31,605 bases of DNA from Carex sylvatica (lineage: Eukaryota > Streptophyta > Magnoliopsida > Poales > Cyperaceae), in the NCBI GenBank assembly GCA_964058845.1, contig CAXKVR010000329.1, positions 1 to 31,605 on the forward strand, written 5' to 3'. Of this stretch, positions 22,501 through 31,605 are shown piece after piece. The notes below the pieces were generated by a model. It made no database searches and had not been told where the DNA came from. It saw nothing but the letters and a program-made list of their open reading frames with translations. Position 1 is the stretch's first letter; every line of letters begins with the position of its first letter. The translations under genes were made by a program, and so were the position numbers.

Positions 22501-25500
22501 TAAAATATGTCACTAAATGCATTTGTAGGTTGTGAAACATGGAAAGAATGTACACTGTTCAAGCTTTGAACTCGCATCGGTAATTTTATGTGGAAGCTAG
22601 TTATGAAATATAATAATGTTGTTCATAATGTAACACATGTGTGATTGGTGTTCAATTATTATGTTTCAGCTGAATGCAAGGAACAAATCTGCTGGGGCTG
22701 AATGTTTCATGCGAAGTGAACTCTGTTTGGAAGGTTACAACTGTTTCTCTGAGAAAAGCTTTTTGTGAATCCAAAAGAACCCTAAAATGTCATGGATATT
22801 TTCCAAAAAAAATGAGAAATTGTATGTCCCAAAAAAAGTATTGAGCCATAAAATATTTTAGAGTGGGGCAACACGGGCCCATGTTTTTTTTAGTGGGATA
22901 TAATATCTGTTTACTTTGGATTATAAACATAATTTTCTATCATTTTCAAAAACATCATAGAGAAAACAAAGTTAAATATTTTTCCCTCTAGCCCCATCTT
23001 GCCCACACCTACCTCAGCCCCTGCGCAATAAAGCACAAGAAACATGATATTTGCCCCTCTACCAGTAAATTGCAAATCCCTTGCTACATCCCTTGTAGAG
23101 AAGAACAGTGATTGACAGAGGTATTTTGGGTACCTTTTGAAAATATGATGCAGAAGGACATTGAGGATCTTCTTATTTTGAAGGGGCGCAGTTCATATTT
23201 CCTCTATTTTCTATGGGTGCACTGGTTATTGCTCCATTTTCTGAGGCATGAATAATACAGCCTATTATGAAATTTGGTTGGGCTACAAATGGAAAAGACC
23301 TTTATTTCATGTCATGATGTGATTTTATGAAGTCATGTCGCAGCCTTTAATCCCTAACATAGTCTTTTGGTTATTCATTTTAGTGACACTTCTTATAATA
23401 ATTAAATTTATAAAGGACTAATGGATGCAATAAGAGAGGATATTGCCATTTTGACACTGCTAGCAGAGGTGCTATGCTTCCTTGACATGATGGTTAATTC
23501 TTTTGCACATACTGTTTCCACTAAGTTAGTTGGCCGATATACCCGGCCTGAGTTTACAGGTAAGGTTTTTATGTCTAATTTTTTGTTGGGAATAGTATTC
23601 TTCTGTTTTACCCATAATGAGAAAATATCACTTGTGTGAATACCGTCCTACTAGCATTATGACCAATACCCTACTCTGTTCATCCTGTTTCTTTCTAAAA
23701 TAAAATGAAATACCCCTCCTTCGTCATTAACCATTGGCGGTTGTGGGCGAGGTGAATTTTGGATTCATTCTCAGCTTTTATTTTGTGTTCTCTTGTCATA
23801 TTGGATAAGTTTTCCTATTTTTTTAATTTTGTTTTATCAGAAAGTGGACCTTTGGCAATAGATGCTGGGAGACACCCAATTCTTGAAAGCCTGCATTCTG
23901 ATTATATTGTATGTTTTTCTTTCCCATTTCTGTTAGATTTGCAACTTCTATGATTTGACTCAGTCAAGACACTAGTTATTTTAACCTTGATAATGCTTAA
24001 AAAAGTAGCATTTGTTGTCATGCAGCCTAATAACATATTCCTTTCTGAAGCATCCAACATGGCAATTGTCACTGGTCCAAATATGTAAGATCCATTTTGC
24101 ACACTTTGGCAACATATAATGACATCCTTTTTGCAAAATGTTGTGTTGCGGTGGCTTTTATTTAATTAGTTTTTCAACTTTATGAGGTAGGAGTGGGAAA
24201 AGCACGTATCTTATGCAAATATGTCTAATAGTAATCCTAGCTCAGATTGGGTGTTATGTACCAGCCCGTTTCGCATCTCTAAGAGTAACTGATCGAATTT
24301 TCACACGAATTGGTATGGAGGACAGCATAGAAAGCAATTCTAGCACGGTACTGTAATTTCCTTAATTTTCTTTGGTCTTATTCTTGGTTTATAACTCAAC
24401 AAATTAAAATTTTGCATAGTTTTGCAAACCTCCTTTGTTTGCATAAACATTTTGCAGAAATGTCCTTGAGAAACTTTTCATGGTTTGCAAAAAGCCCTTG
24501 TCTCATGTTATCCTCTTATATGGCCAGATGCAAACACAAAAGTAAAAAATTAATAGGATATCTTGGCATATGGACAGATAAAGCGTCCTCTTCTTGCTTG
24601 AGTTTAGCTATTTATTGAGCAAACACATTTTAACATAAATACTAGAAGTTTGTAAACCTCTCGTGCCAAATTGACAACTCTGTATGCAATAGATTGAACT
24701 CTTGCTTTCATAACCACACTAATAGGTATTCAATTTTGACCAGTTTATGACGGAAATGAAAGAGATGGCATTCATTCTTCAGAATTTATCTCCAAAGTAT
24801 ATCTCCATACACGCCTTGAATGTTTTCTTGCATTTGCATCCTTGCAAAATGAATTGAGGAATGTGTCCTCATCGAGTGTCATTTACATGAATGTCCCTTT
24901 GGTATTCAATAATTTGCATTCTTTTCCAGGCTGGTGCAACAAAGAGCATTGCTGATAACAGCATTTTTCTAACATTTTACATTGTTTGCATGCAAAAAAA
25001 TTATTTTCCCCCCATATTTTGGTCTGAGGGGATCAATTGGTTATAATTCTGCAGAAGTTTAATAGTAATAGATGAATTAGGAAGGGCTACTTCTTCGACT
25101 GATGGATTTGCAATTGCATGGAGTTGTTGTGAGCATCTCTTGTCTACTAATGCGTAAGTTGCTAAGCTCTTTTCCAGCGTGCACTTGTACGTGCATTTGG
25201 CACAAACATCTTTTGGGTTGAAGTTTTGATTTGTCTAGAAAGTGAAATACATGGAGGATGCTTACCTTATATACGTTTAATTAGGTATACCATTTTTGCA
25301 ACACACATGGAGGGACTATCAGAACTAGCTAGCTTATATCCCAATGTGAAGATTCTCCATTTTGAGGTTGATCTGAGAAACAATCGCTTAGATTTCAAGG
25401 TGCATTACTGACAAGTATCATTTACTATTAAATTTTCATAACATTAGTTCATTATGCTAGATTTGACTTCACATATGTTTGTTAGTTCAATCTGAAGGAC

Positions 25501-26262
25501 GGACCCAGGGGGGTCCCACACTATGGCCTCCTACTGGCTGGAGTTGCTGGATTACCAAGCACTGTTATTGAAACTGCAACGCAAATTACTTCCAGGATCA
25601 CCGAAGAGGTAGATTCCAAACCCCAATATTTTTTGAGTGAGGCTATAGTACTATGCATAGCGCAGATCGGTCTGTACTATGGTTCAATATCTCCATTTTC
25701 AAAGTCCAAACAATCAATCTGAATCGTTCAACACGATCTCTATATAAAAGTACTTGTAGATTAATTTTTTCATTTTTTTGGATAGCTAGAAAATCACTTG
25801 ATCTAAAAATTCCGGACCATTCAAAAGTATCTCCTTTGTTTCTGAAAAAATAGGTAATTTTTTTTTAAAATGTAAAATTTAGTCTGCAAGTACATTTTCA
25901 TATGGAGATCACAGATTGACTATTTGGATTTCGGAAAGGAAAATATTTTTCCGTAGTACATACCAATCTGTGCTACGAATAGTACCATAGCCTCACATTT
26001 TTTTCTCTTTATTGATAAGTTGCTTGGCTTGGTGAAATCCAACCGTTCTTCATACGGAATTCTACCTTTAAATTTTTGTGTTTGACTGTAGGAGGTGAAA
26101 AGGATTGATACCAACTGTGAAGAGCACGAATCAATGCAAATGACATACCGGATAGCACAAAGATTAATATGCTTGAAATATACAAACCAAAGTGAAGCGA
26201 ATATCAGACAAGCACTAAAAGATCTCAAAGAGTGTTATCTCGAGGGCCGGTTACCATCTTAA
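19548..26262 (+). CDS. MSH4: MSH4, meiosis-specific MutS homologue
   Basis: Twenty-four exons, all GT-AG with consistent phases: 19548-19625, 19914-20117, 20215-20250, 20509-20621, 20729-20774, 20848-20894, 20978-21085, 21166-21241, 21348-21420, 21496-21641, 21830-21915, 22005-22144, 22286-22425, 22529-22579, 22670-22733, 23416-23559, 23841-23908, 24026-24084, 24191-24347, 24744-24796, 25055-25153, 25285-25399, 25486-25608, 26092-26262. The coding length is 2397 nt, 798 residues, close to Arabidopsis MSH4 (about 790). MSH4 pairs with MSH5 as a clamp that stabilises recombination intermediates and promotes interfering (class I) meiotic crossovers. The mismatch-binding domain I is absent, as is normal for MSH4. 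Connector, lever and clamp regions lead to the ATPase: Walker A GPNMSGKST (557-565), the NSSTFMTEM region (about 608-617), Walker B and signature [14 protein letters not shown] (634-647), and [11 protein letters not shown]. The C-terminal dimerisation part ends CYLEGRLPS. The longest introns are 15 (682 bp, 22734-23415) and 23 (483 bp, holding a MITE). No break is seen, so the gene appears intact. Confidence 0.97.
25637..25996. mobile_element. Mutator-like MITE, copy 2, in the last MSH4 intron
   Basis: The ends are inverted repeats of about 44 bp: GTGAGGCTATAGTACTAT on the left and, in reverse complement, GTGAGGCTATGGTACTAT on the right. Flanks ATTTTTTGA and ATTTTTTTC could be a degraded 9-bp target duplication, though low complexity makes this uncertain. 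End sequences and internal phrases are shared with the element at 8108-8547. It fills most of intron 23 and leaves the splice sites intact. Confidence 0.85.
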
Positions 26263-28248
26263 AATTTTATCTTTAAGCACTTGAAAAATAGAAGAGAAAA
26301 GTCTAAACTCCTGAATCAGTGAGAAATTTATTGAGCCTGTGGAATATGGATCTGATGATATTAATCGTTGACTCTTGTGACGATTAAAAATCTATACACG
26401 TGCTATCCAGTAGTAGTGTATCTCCTGTGTTACAAGATGCAATTTCGTGTGAAGACAATGCATCTTTATCCTCTATAAAATAAAGAAAGTAATCCTAGTA
26501 CACATCCTATCTTTAAAATCAATGGATGAATATCTAAAAACAATTTTTTGATGGGGTATAGTTAATTGTCTTCTTTTTTTTAAATTGAATAATATTTTTC
26601 AAATATATGTATCATAGAAATTGAGTATATGTTAAAATTATCCTTTCATTAATCAATTTATTTGTATATATATGAAACGATTCATTAGCCCTTGTACACA
26701 AAATCAACTGGAAAATTAGAACACATTTAAATAATTGTCCGCAAACCATGGACTTTTGGGACAGAATATTTTAAATATTTGTGTCACATGCGATGAACAA
26801 ATCAAAATGTTCAGTTACTCCGAATATTACCACAACAATATCAAAACCGAAAAACCGGACTTTGTAAGGTTGTACAGCAGATCCAGATTGGCGCAGAGGC
26901 TGCCCCATTGGATCGTTCTGTACAAGCATAACAAATCTACAACGTATGGCAAAAAAAATAACATCATCATCCATTCGGATTATAAGTGCCACATAGCTAA
27001 TTCAAGTTAAGAGCAGCGGCGGAGCCACGTGAATTCAGAGATATTGTCTACTCGTCCAAAAGTTTCTAACGAGTTTTTTTCGTAAAAAATACAAAAATAT
27101 GTCTGTGTTTTAAATAATTATAATGTTCTACCAATGAGAGCAACTCTGTAAGTTTGCCTTTTCCTTCTCATTTCTCAAATGCACTTTCCATTTCATAATT
27201 TAGTGTATCACGAGAGCGCTCAGCAGACGGCATAATTCAACACAATATTCTCTCCAAAATTCTTTCAGTGAAGTTAAACCTTTGGAAAAAAAATTTAAGA
27301 TTTTTTTTAAGCCAGTTAAGTTTAATCTTCTTCCAGATTGTCAATCACCTATGTACAATTATGCTAGATCACTAATTTGCTTTGGCTAAAATACCAACGC
27401 TAATATATTTCAGATGTCTTGCAGACCTGCAGTACATTATACTTGTAGCTTAACTAGTTTTATAATCCATACAATTTTCAAGGAAATAGTCTTATGGACT
27501 AATTAATAAAACAACAAATAAGACCAACTACATCTAAAAAATTATTAAAGAATAAAGATTCATCAAACAATGATATATGAATAGAACAATATTAAAAGTG
27601 TTTATCCCGTTCCCCACTTACTGTCAGAAAGGTATTTTTAATACAAACAAAAACCCTGAACAAAATTGATAAGTGTAGCAAAAGAAATGCTTGGCTCCTA
27701 TCCATTACATGATAAAAGTAAGATGTTCAACAAGCATGTTGCCACTTGAAAAAAAATATACAACAACATACATTCTTAAGTCTTTTGCTAAGGTGAGCTT
27801 AAAATTTGGTGAAGTTTGGCATGCCAGGACAACATTTACCAATTTTCTTTAACCAATGGAAGCTGCATACTTCAGTAAGATTTTATCAGAGTCATATATA
27901 GATTTTATCAGGGTCATATATAAGGCTCCCAATATTTAGTGCATTATATTCTAAATGGATTAGGAAAGCATCCAAACTTGTTTAAAAATCAAATACTACG
28001 CCTGGCAAAAGAATATAAAAAAAGTGAAGACCTAACACAGTTGAAGCCATTGTCAGTAGAAAACCAGAATGCAGCAGCAAGTCAAATTTGGACAAAACCT
28101 TGATTGAACCACATGCTTTGCGGTCAGCTCATTGACCAAAAATGAGCAAAATACCGAATTTAAGCAAAATCACAAAATAAGAACACACAATACTTGAGAA
28201 CCAAATTGAGCCTGTAACTTACACAAAGGGAGGTTGCATTGAAGTCTT
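26263..28248. other. Convergent intergenic region between MSH4 and RFT1
   Basis: The region holds the 3' ends of both genes. AATAAA at 26479-26484 on the plus strand, about 215 bases after the MSH4 stop, is a candidate polyadenylation signal. A 22-bp tandem duplication lies at 27879-27922 ('gattttatcag' then 'gtcatatata', one difference between copies). Overlapping open frames on both strands at 26735-27010 have no recognisable protein features. The remainder is AT-rich with nothing I can identify. Confidence 0.5.
27879..27922. repeat. 22-bp tandem duplication
   Basis: Positions 27879-27900 and 27901-27922 are identical except for one base. It is a simple local duplication in non-coding DNA. 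Confidence 0.85.
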
Positions 28249-31200
28249 TCAGTCAGCATGCTTTCGTGTGCGTATAATCCTATTGATGAATTGCTTTTCA
28301 CGACTATATCTATTATATTCAAACAAAAAGAAAATAATCTTATTAAAGAGACCTTGAGAAGCGCATTAAGAACATATACACATAAAAAGTTTATTGAGAT
28401 GAGCATGCTAAAATATTGCCAAAATAATTGCCAGCTACATCAATGCTTTTTGTATAGAATGTTAAGTTTGGATGTCAAAGCTCTAAAGGTACTCACATAG
28501 CAGCACATGAAACAGAGAAGCAAACAACACCAATTGACAAGTGGATAGGGAATGTGTCCCAAAACTTTTCCCTTTTTAGAAATACCCTCTCCGAAATGAC
28601 AGTTGTCAGACTAGAGAGAAATAGAAACAACCACCCACGCGGCATGCATTCCCGAAATGAAAATGAAGAGGAGTTCTGCACAATAAAGTATAATATTGAA
28701 ATTCAGAAATAAATTATTGCAAATTCCCTCAAATTTCTTAAGCTTTTTTTAATCCTTCTGTTGCAAAATCATAGAAAGTATTGTCACGAGATAATGTGCT
28801 AGAATGTAGAGTTAAAATACAACATCCTTTCTGATATTATAACAGAAGTGCAGAAATACTACTACAATTTGAAAAGGATATTTTCCAAATGTAAAAAGAT
28901 AGTGAGAGCAAACCTTTTCATAAAAAAAAAATAGCGAGAACAAACCTTGAAATATTGCTTTATGAATACTGCAGAATAGACTATCCGTAACAACATATCT
29001 GCAACATGGTCAAGGAACAAAACTGCCAGCATACTAAAAATTGAACTAACAATCAAAGGGAAGTAATTAAGTGAGAAGTTTTAAAAAAAAGATACTGATT
29101 GAATTTGCAGTGATCAATCCAACAGCCCCAGCAGATCTAATAAGAAGCACGTTTAATACAATATAAATAGCAGAAAATATTAGCAACCAGTTGTTTGACT
29201 TCTTTAGCTGAGTTTCATTTGCCACAGCATGTAGAAATGCCTCTGTGGTTCCTATAAATACAAATTTGTAAAAGGAGTCACCTTCTGATAAAGTACATAA
29301 CAAAATAGAAAGAAATATATGTTTAGATACTATTTTTTTTTTTTTTTTTTTTGTGGGGGGCAAATAAAACTCGAATTAGTGATAATAAATACTACGGCGG
29401 TTGAAATGGAGTAAAACAAACCATTCATAGCTAAGCTAATGACATAAAAGCAATAGTAACGAAGTGCAAGAGGGGCTTCTCCATCACTCCATTTCTGACC
29501 ATAGAGAATCCTTATTAATGCATATGAATAGCTAGGCCCAAATGCGAGCACCACAAGACCTATAAATGTTACCAAAAAATGGGAGTCAGACAAGTTTTTT
29601 TTTGTTATAATTGGGCCTTCAAATAGGATGGAAATGAACTAGAAAAAACAAACCTATCATTAAAATAAGCTTGAGGGCACCATTTAAGGAGCTCTTTAAC
29701 TGAGAAACAGCTTCTTGCGATTTGTCTGACACAAACAAATAACAACATTATATTAGTTGACTTGATATTTTATATGTAGCGCCTTAAGTTTTTCGAAATA
29801 CATTTTTTTAATGATTATTAGAAACAAACCAGAAGACAGTTTAGCAAAAGTAGCATAAGAGCTTTCTTCAAACGGAAGAAACACCATTCTAACAACTAGA
29901 CTTCCTGAAAAAAGTTAACAGAAAAGATATTAAGAAACATCATACATGAATTATTGAAACAGAACATAAATTTGAATGATTCAAATGTAAAGGAACAATA
30001 AAAAGCAGTGCTTACATGCCTAATTTGTCAACAAGTCCATAAACAGCCTGATTGTAAGGTGTGTCTAGAGACACAAGCACGAGCTTTTCACCCTCTTGTA
30101 ATATTAGCTTTCTAAAGGATTGACCCGTGAATATCTTGCACATGTGCCACAACTGCTTATCATATTCCACTAAAGTATTTAACCTGAAACTAAATTTACC
30201 AGGAAATTTAATCCCTTGCTAAGGGTAAAATAGCAAAGTGTGTTTTGTTAACTGGCCTTCAAGGTTTCAAAGGTAATGGAAGTAAATCAAATTTAATGGT
30301 ATATGTACAAAAAGAAGTTTTTGGTGGGGTCCATTGCAGAAACTAAAACAAACTAGGAGCTTACCTAAAAGGCAAAAGGTGTCCAGGCTTGAGAATCTTA
30401 AATATCAAGAAATAAGCCCAATATCCAATAAATAAGGAAGCACCATATGCCACTTGTGACAGACCAAATACAATTACCTTCTCCTGAAAATGGGAAAAAT
30501 AAAGAAGGAGAGAGCATGATATCCAGGACAGAATCAACTAACACAGGATCTTTCAGTTTCAGCAAATAAACTCTTATGATAGTCATCTTTCTTGTTTCAA
30601 AATTCATAACAATAAGTCTTTGAATAAAAGTAAACAAACTCTTTTGTAAGTTCAAAAATGTTACCATATCATGTTTCCCAGCAATAAAGAAGTATGTCGT
30701 CATGCAGCGCAACAAAGTAGCCACAGATTCAGTTACCAACCGTAACCTTAACAGAACCAAATTCTGAGAAAGTATGTATAAGGGCTCTGCCAATAGTTCT
30801 AATATACACGCAAATCCTGACAATTGAAAATTGTATAATATAATAATTTCATGAACTGCATACGGTATTTTTTCTGCCCATAAAAAACTTATATTATCCC
30901 ATTTCAACCTCGCTTGAGTGAGAAATAACCCATATACTACCAACAATAGTATGAAGTAGCTGATATAAGCATATAATAAATTAAAAATATCTCCTACACT
31001 CCTTACATCTCCATTCAATAAAAACCTTTAACACCAATCAACTGCCAACTTAAACAAAACAAAGAAGAATTTGAAGGAGTATAATGGATATTTTGAGTGT
31101 TAGCATAGAAACTTTTGATACTGGAAAGTACAGAAATTTATAAGAAAAAGAAAGCAGTACCATTTATTAGTATAGCTTGTGCATATGGGTCAGAAAAGCT

Positions 31201-31321
31201 CAGGTCTTTTAACCAGAAAACAAGCCCGCATCCGGCAAAAGTGAAAAATATGCCAATTGGGAAAACCATCCAAGCCACCTTTAATAAACGTGTAGCATAT
31301 TCCTCAATTGATCCATTATTA
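28249..31321 (-). CDS. RFT1: RFT1 homologue, 5' part outside window
   Basis: Eleven exons: 31321-31161, 30816-30665, 30483-30365, 30183-30020, 29904-29830, 29725-29654, 29559-29422, 29251-29096, 28998-28946, 28675-28497, 28309-28249. They encode the last 442 residues, ending IIRTRKHAD at stop 28249-28251. Plant RFT1 is about 520 residues, so roughly 80 N-terminal residues are beyond the right edge. Landmarks are [84 protein letters not shown] with [12 protein letters not shown], and [17 protein letters not shown]. The protein is a multi-pass ER membrane protein of the MOP flippase superfamily. It is needed for N-glycosylation at the Man5GlcNAc2-PP-dolichol step, although whether it is itself the flippase has been disputed. 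Ten introns have standard ends, except that the one after exon 30183-30020 can be read as GC-AG (see findings). Longest intron shown: 344 bp (30817-31160). Confidence 0.94.
28900..28948 (-). repeat. Duplicated 5' splice-site segment in RFT1
   Basis: 'tagcgagaacaaacctt' at the end of exon 28998-28946 is preceded on the plus strand by a near copy, 'tagtgagagcaaacctt', about 31 bases away. Both copies contain an (A)AG|GTTTG donor on the minus strand. The second lies 32 nt inside the intron, and its use would shift the frame. Confidence 0.65.
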
Positions 31322-31394
31322 CTGCAATTTTTGCCAACCAGTTAAAACAAGTACTTGAAAACTAGGTACTATAATCTAAAGGGAGACCAGTACT

Positions 31395-31581
31395 GGTTTG
31401 ATCCTGAAAGTTACCAGTGCAGTACTGGTACCTACAGAAATTAAATTACCCATTTACGGATTTGATAATGAAAGGTAACAGAGAAATACTGGCATTCAGA
31501 AGTTAATTTACTGATTACGAATTTGATCATGGAAGTTACCGGAACAATCATGCTATCTACAGAAATGAAATTACTTGTTAC
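31395..31581. repeat. Three diverged ~62-bp tandem units upstream of the RFT1 exon
   Basis: Units at 31395-31457, 31458-31518 and 31519-31581 share the order 'tttgat.atg/ctgaaag', 'tac' or 'taac', 'cta/ttcagaa', 't.aaattac' and a closing 'ttac'. The bases after 31581 may begin a fourth unit. They lie in the intron before the exon starting at 31321, and the array may continue past the edge. Confidence 0.65.
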
Positions 31582-31605
31582 AAGTCAAATTGATCAGATT
31601 CCAAC

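Noticed and set aside
19548..26262. A meiosis and DNA-repair gene cluster (MSH4 with REV7)
   Set aside because: The two genes are on opposite strands, about 10 kb apart, with unrelated genes between; plant genes of one pathway are rarely clustered, so coincidence is the simpler reading.
26735..27010. Overlapping open frames on both strands (91 and 73 codons)
   Set aside because: No family signature on either strand and no splice-linked exons; probably chance or a transposon scrap.
29330..29352. Long poly(T) run in an RFT1 intron as a sign of a retrocopy
   Set aside because: It lies between well-supported RFT1 exons with normal introns; no retrocopied sequence adjoins it, so it is a simple homopolymer.
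30398..31018. 206-codon minus-strand open frame in the RFT1 region
   Set aside because: It runs through introns and reads one RFT1 exon (30483-30365) in the wrong frame. The spliced exons explain the region better.

Overview
This is nuclear DNA from a flowering plant. It is AT-rich, its genes are split by many GT-AG introns, and the intergenic DNA is full of small inverted-repeat transposon remnants. It encodes plant-type families: an E+ pentatricopeptide repeat (PPR) protein, a CNR/PLAC8 protein, and plant-like forms of MSH4, REV7 and RFT1. The species cannot be named from the sequence alone.

Layout, left to right. (1) 155-2173, minus: an unrecognised acidic protein with about ten degenerate ~31-residue repeats in two exons; its 3' end probably continues outside the window. 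(2) 2180-8107: no convincing gene. It holds several inverted-repeat elements, including a ~1.1 kb foldback element with arms of ~370 bp (4944-6084). (3) 8680-10009, minus: REV7/MAD2B (HORMA domain, DNA polymerase zeta), five exons, 204 aa, preceded downstream by a 440-bp Mutator-like MITE. (4) 10237-12015, minus: an intronless E+ class PPR protein, 592 aa. (5) 12016-14764: intergenic, with a GC-richer block. (6) 14765-17843, minus: a CNR6-like PLAC8 protein, four exons, 236 aa. (7) 17844-19547: the shared upstream region of two divergent genes, with a small MITE and CT microsatellites. (8) 19548-26262, plus: MSH4, the meiotic MutS homologue, 24 exons, 798 aa, all exon phases consistent; its last intron carries a second copy of the Mutator-like MITE. 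(9) 28249-31321, minus: the C-terminal 442 residues of RFT1 in 11 exons; the first exon(s) lie beyond the right edge.

The genes do not form a pathway or operon. MSH4 (meiotic crossovers), REV7 (translesion synthesis), RFT1 (N-glycosylation), CNR6 and the PPR protein are typical single-copy neighbours. I found no clearly new biological system. The points most worth a second look are the repeat-built unknown protein at the left, an RFT1 intron whose boundaries can be drawn in frame either as GC-AG or as a GT-AG intron shifted by 4 nt, an in-frame microsatellite-encoded N-terminal extension of the CNR6-like gene, and the transposon families shared between loci. Exon boundaries were derived by hand from splice consensus, reading-frame phase and recalled family conservation; no alignment or transcript data were available.
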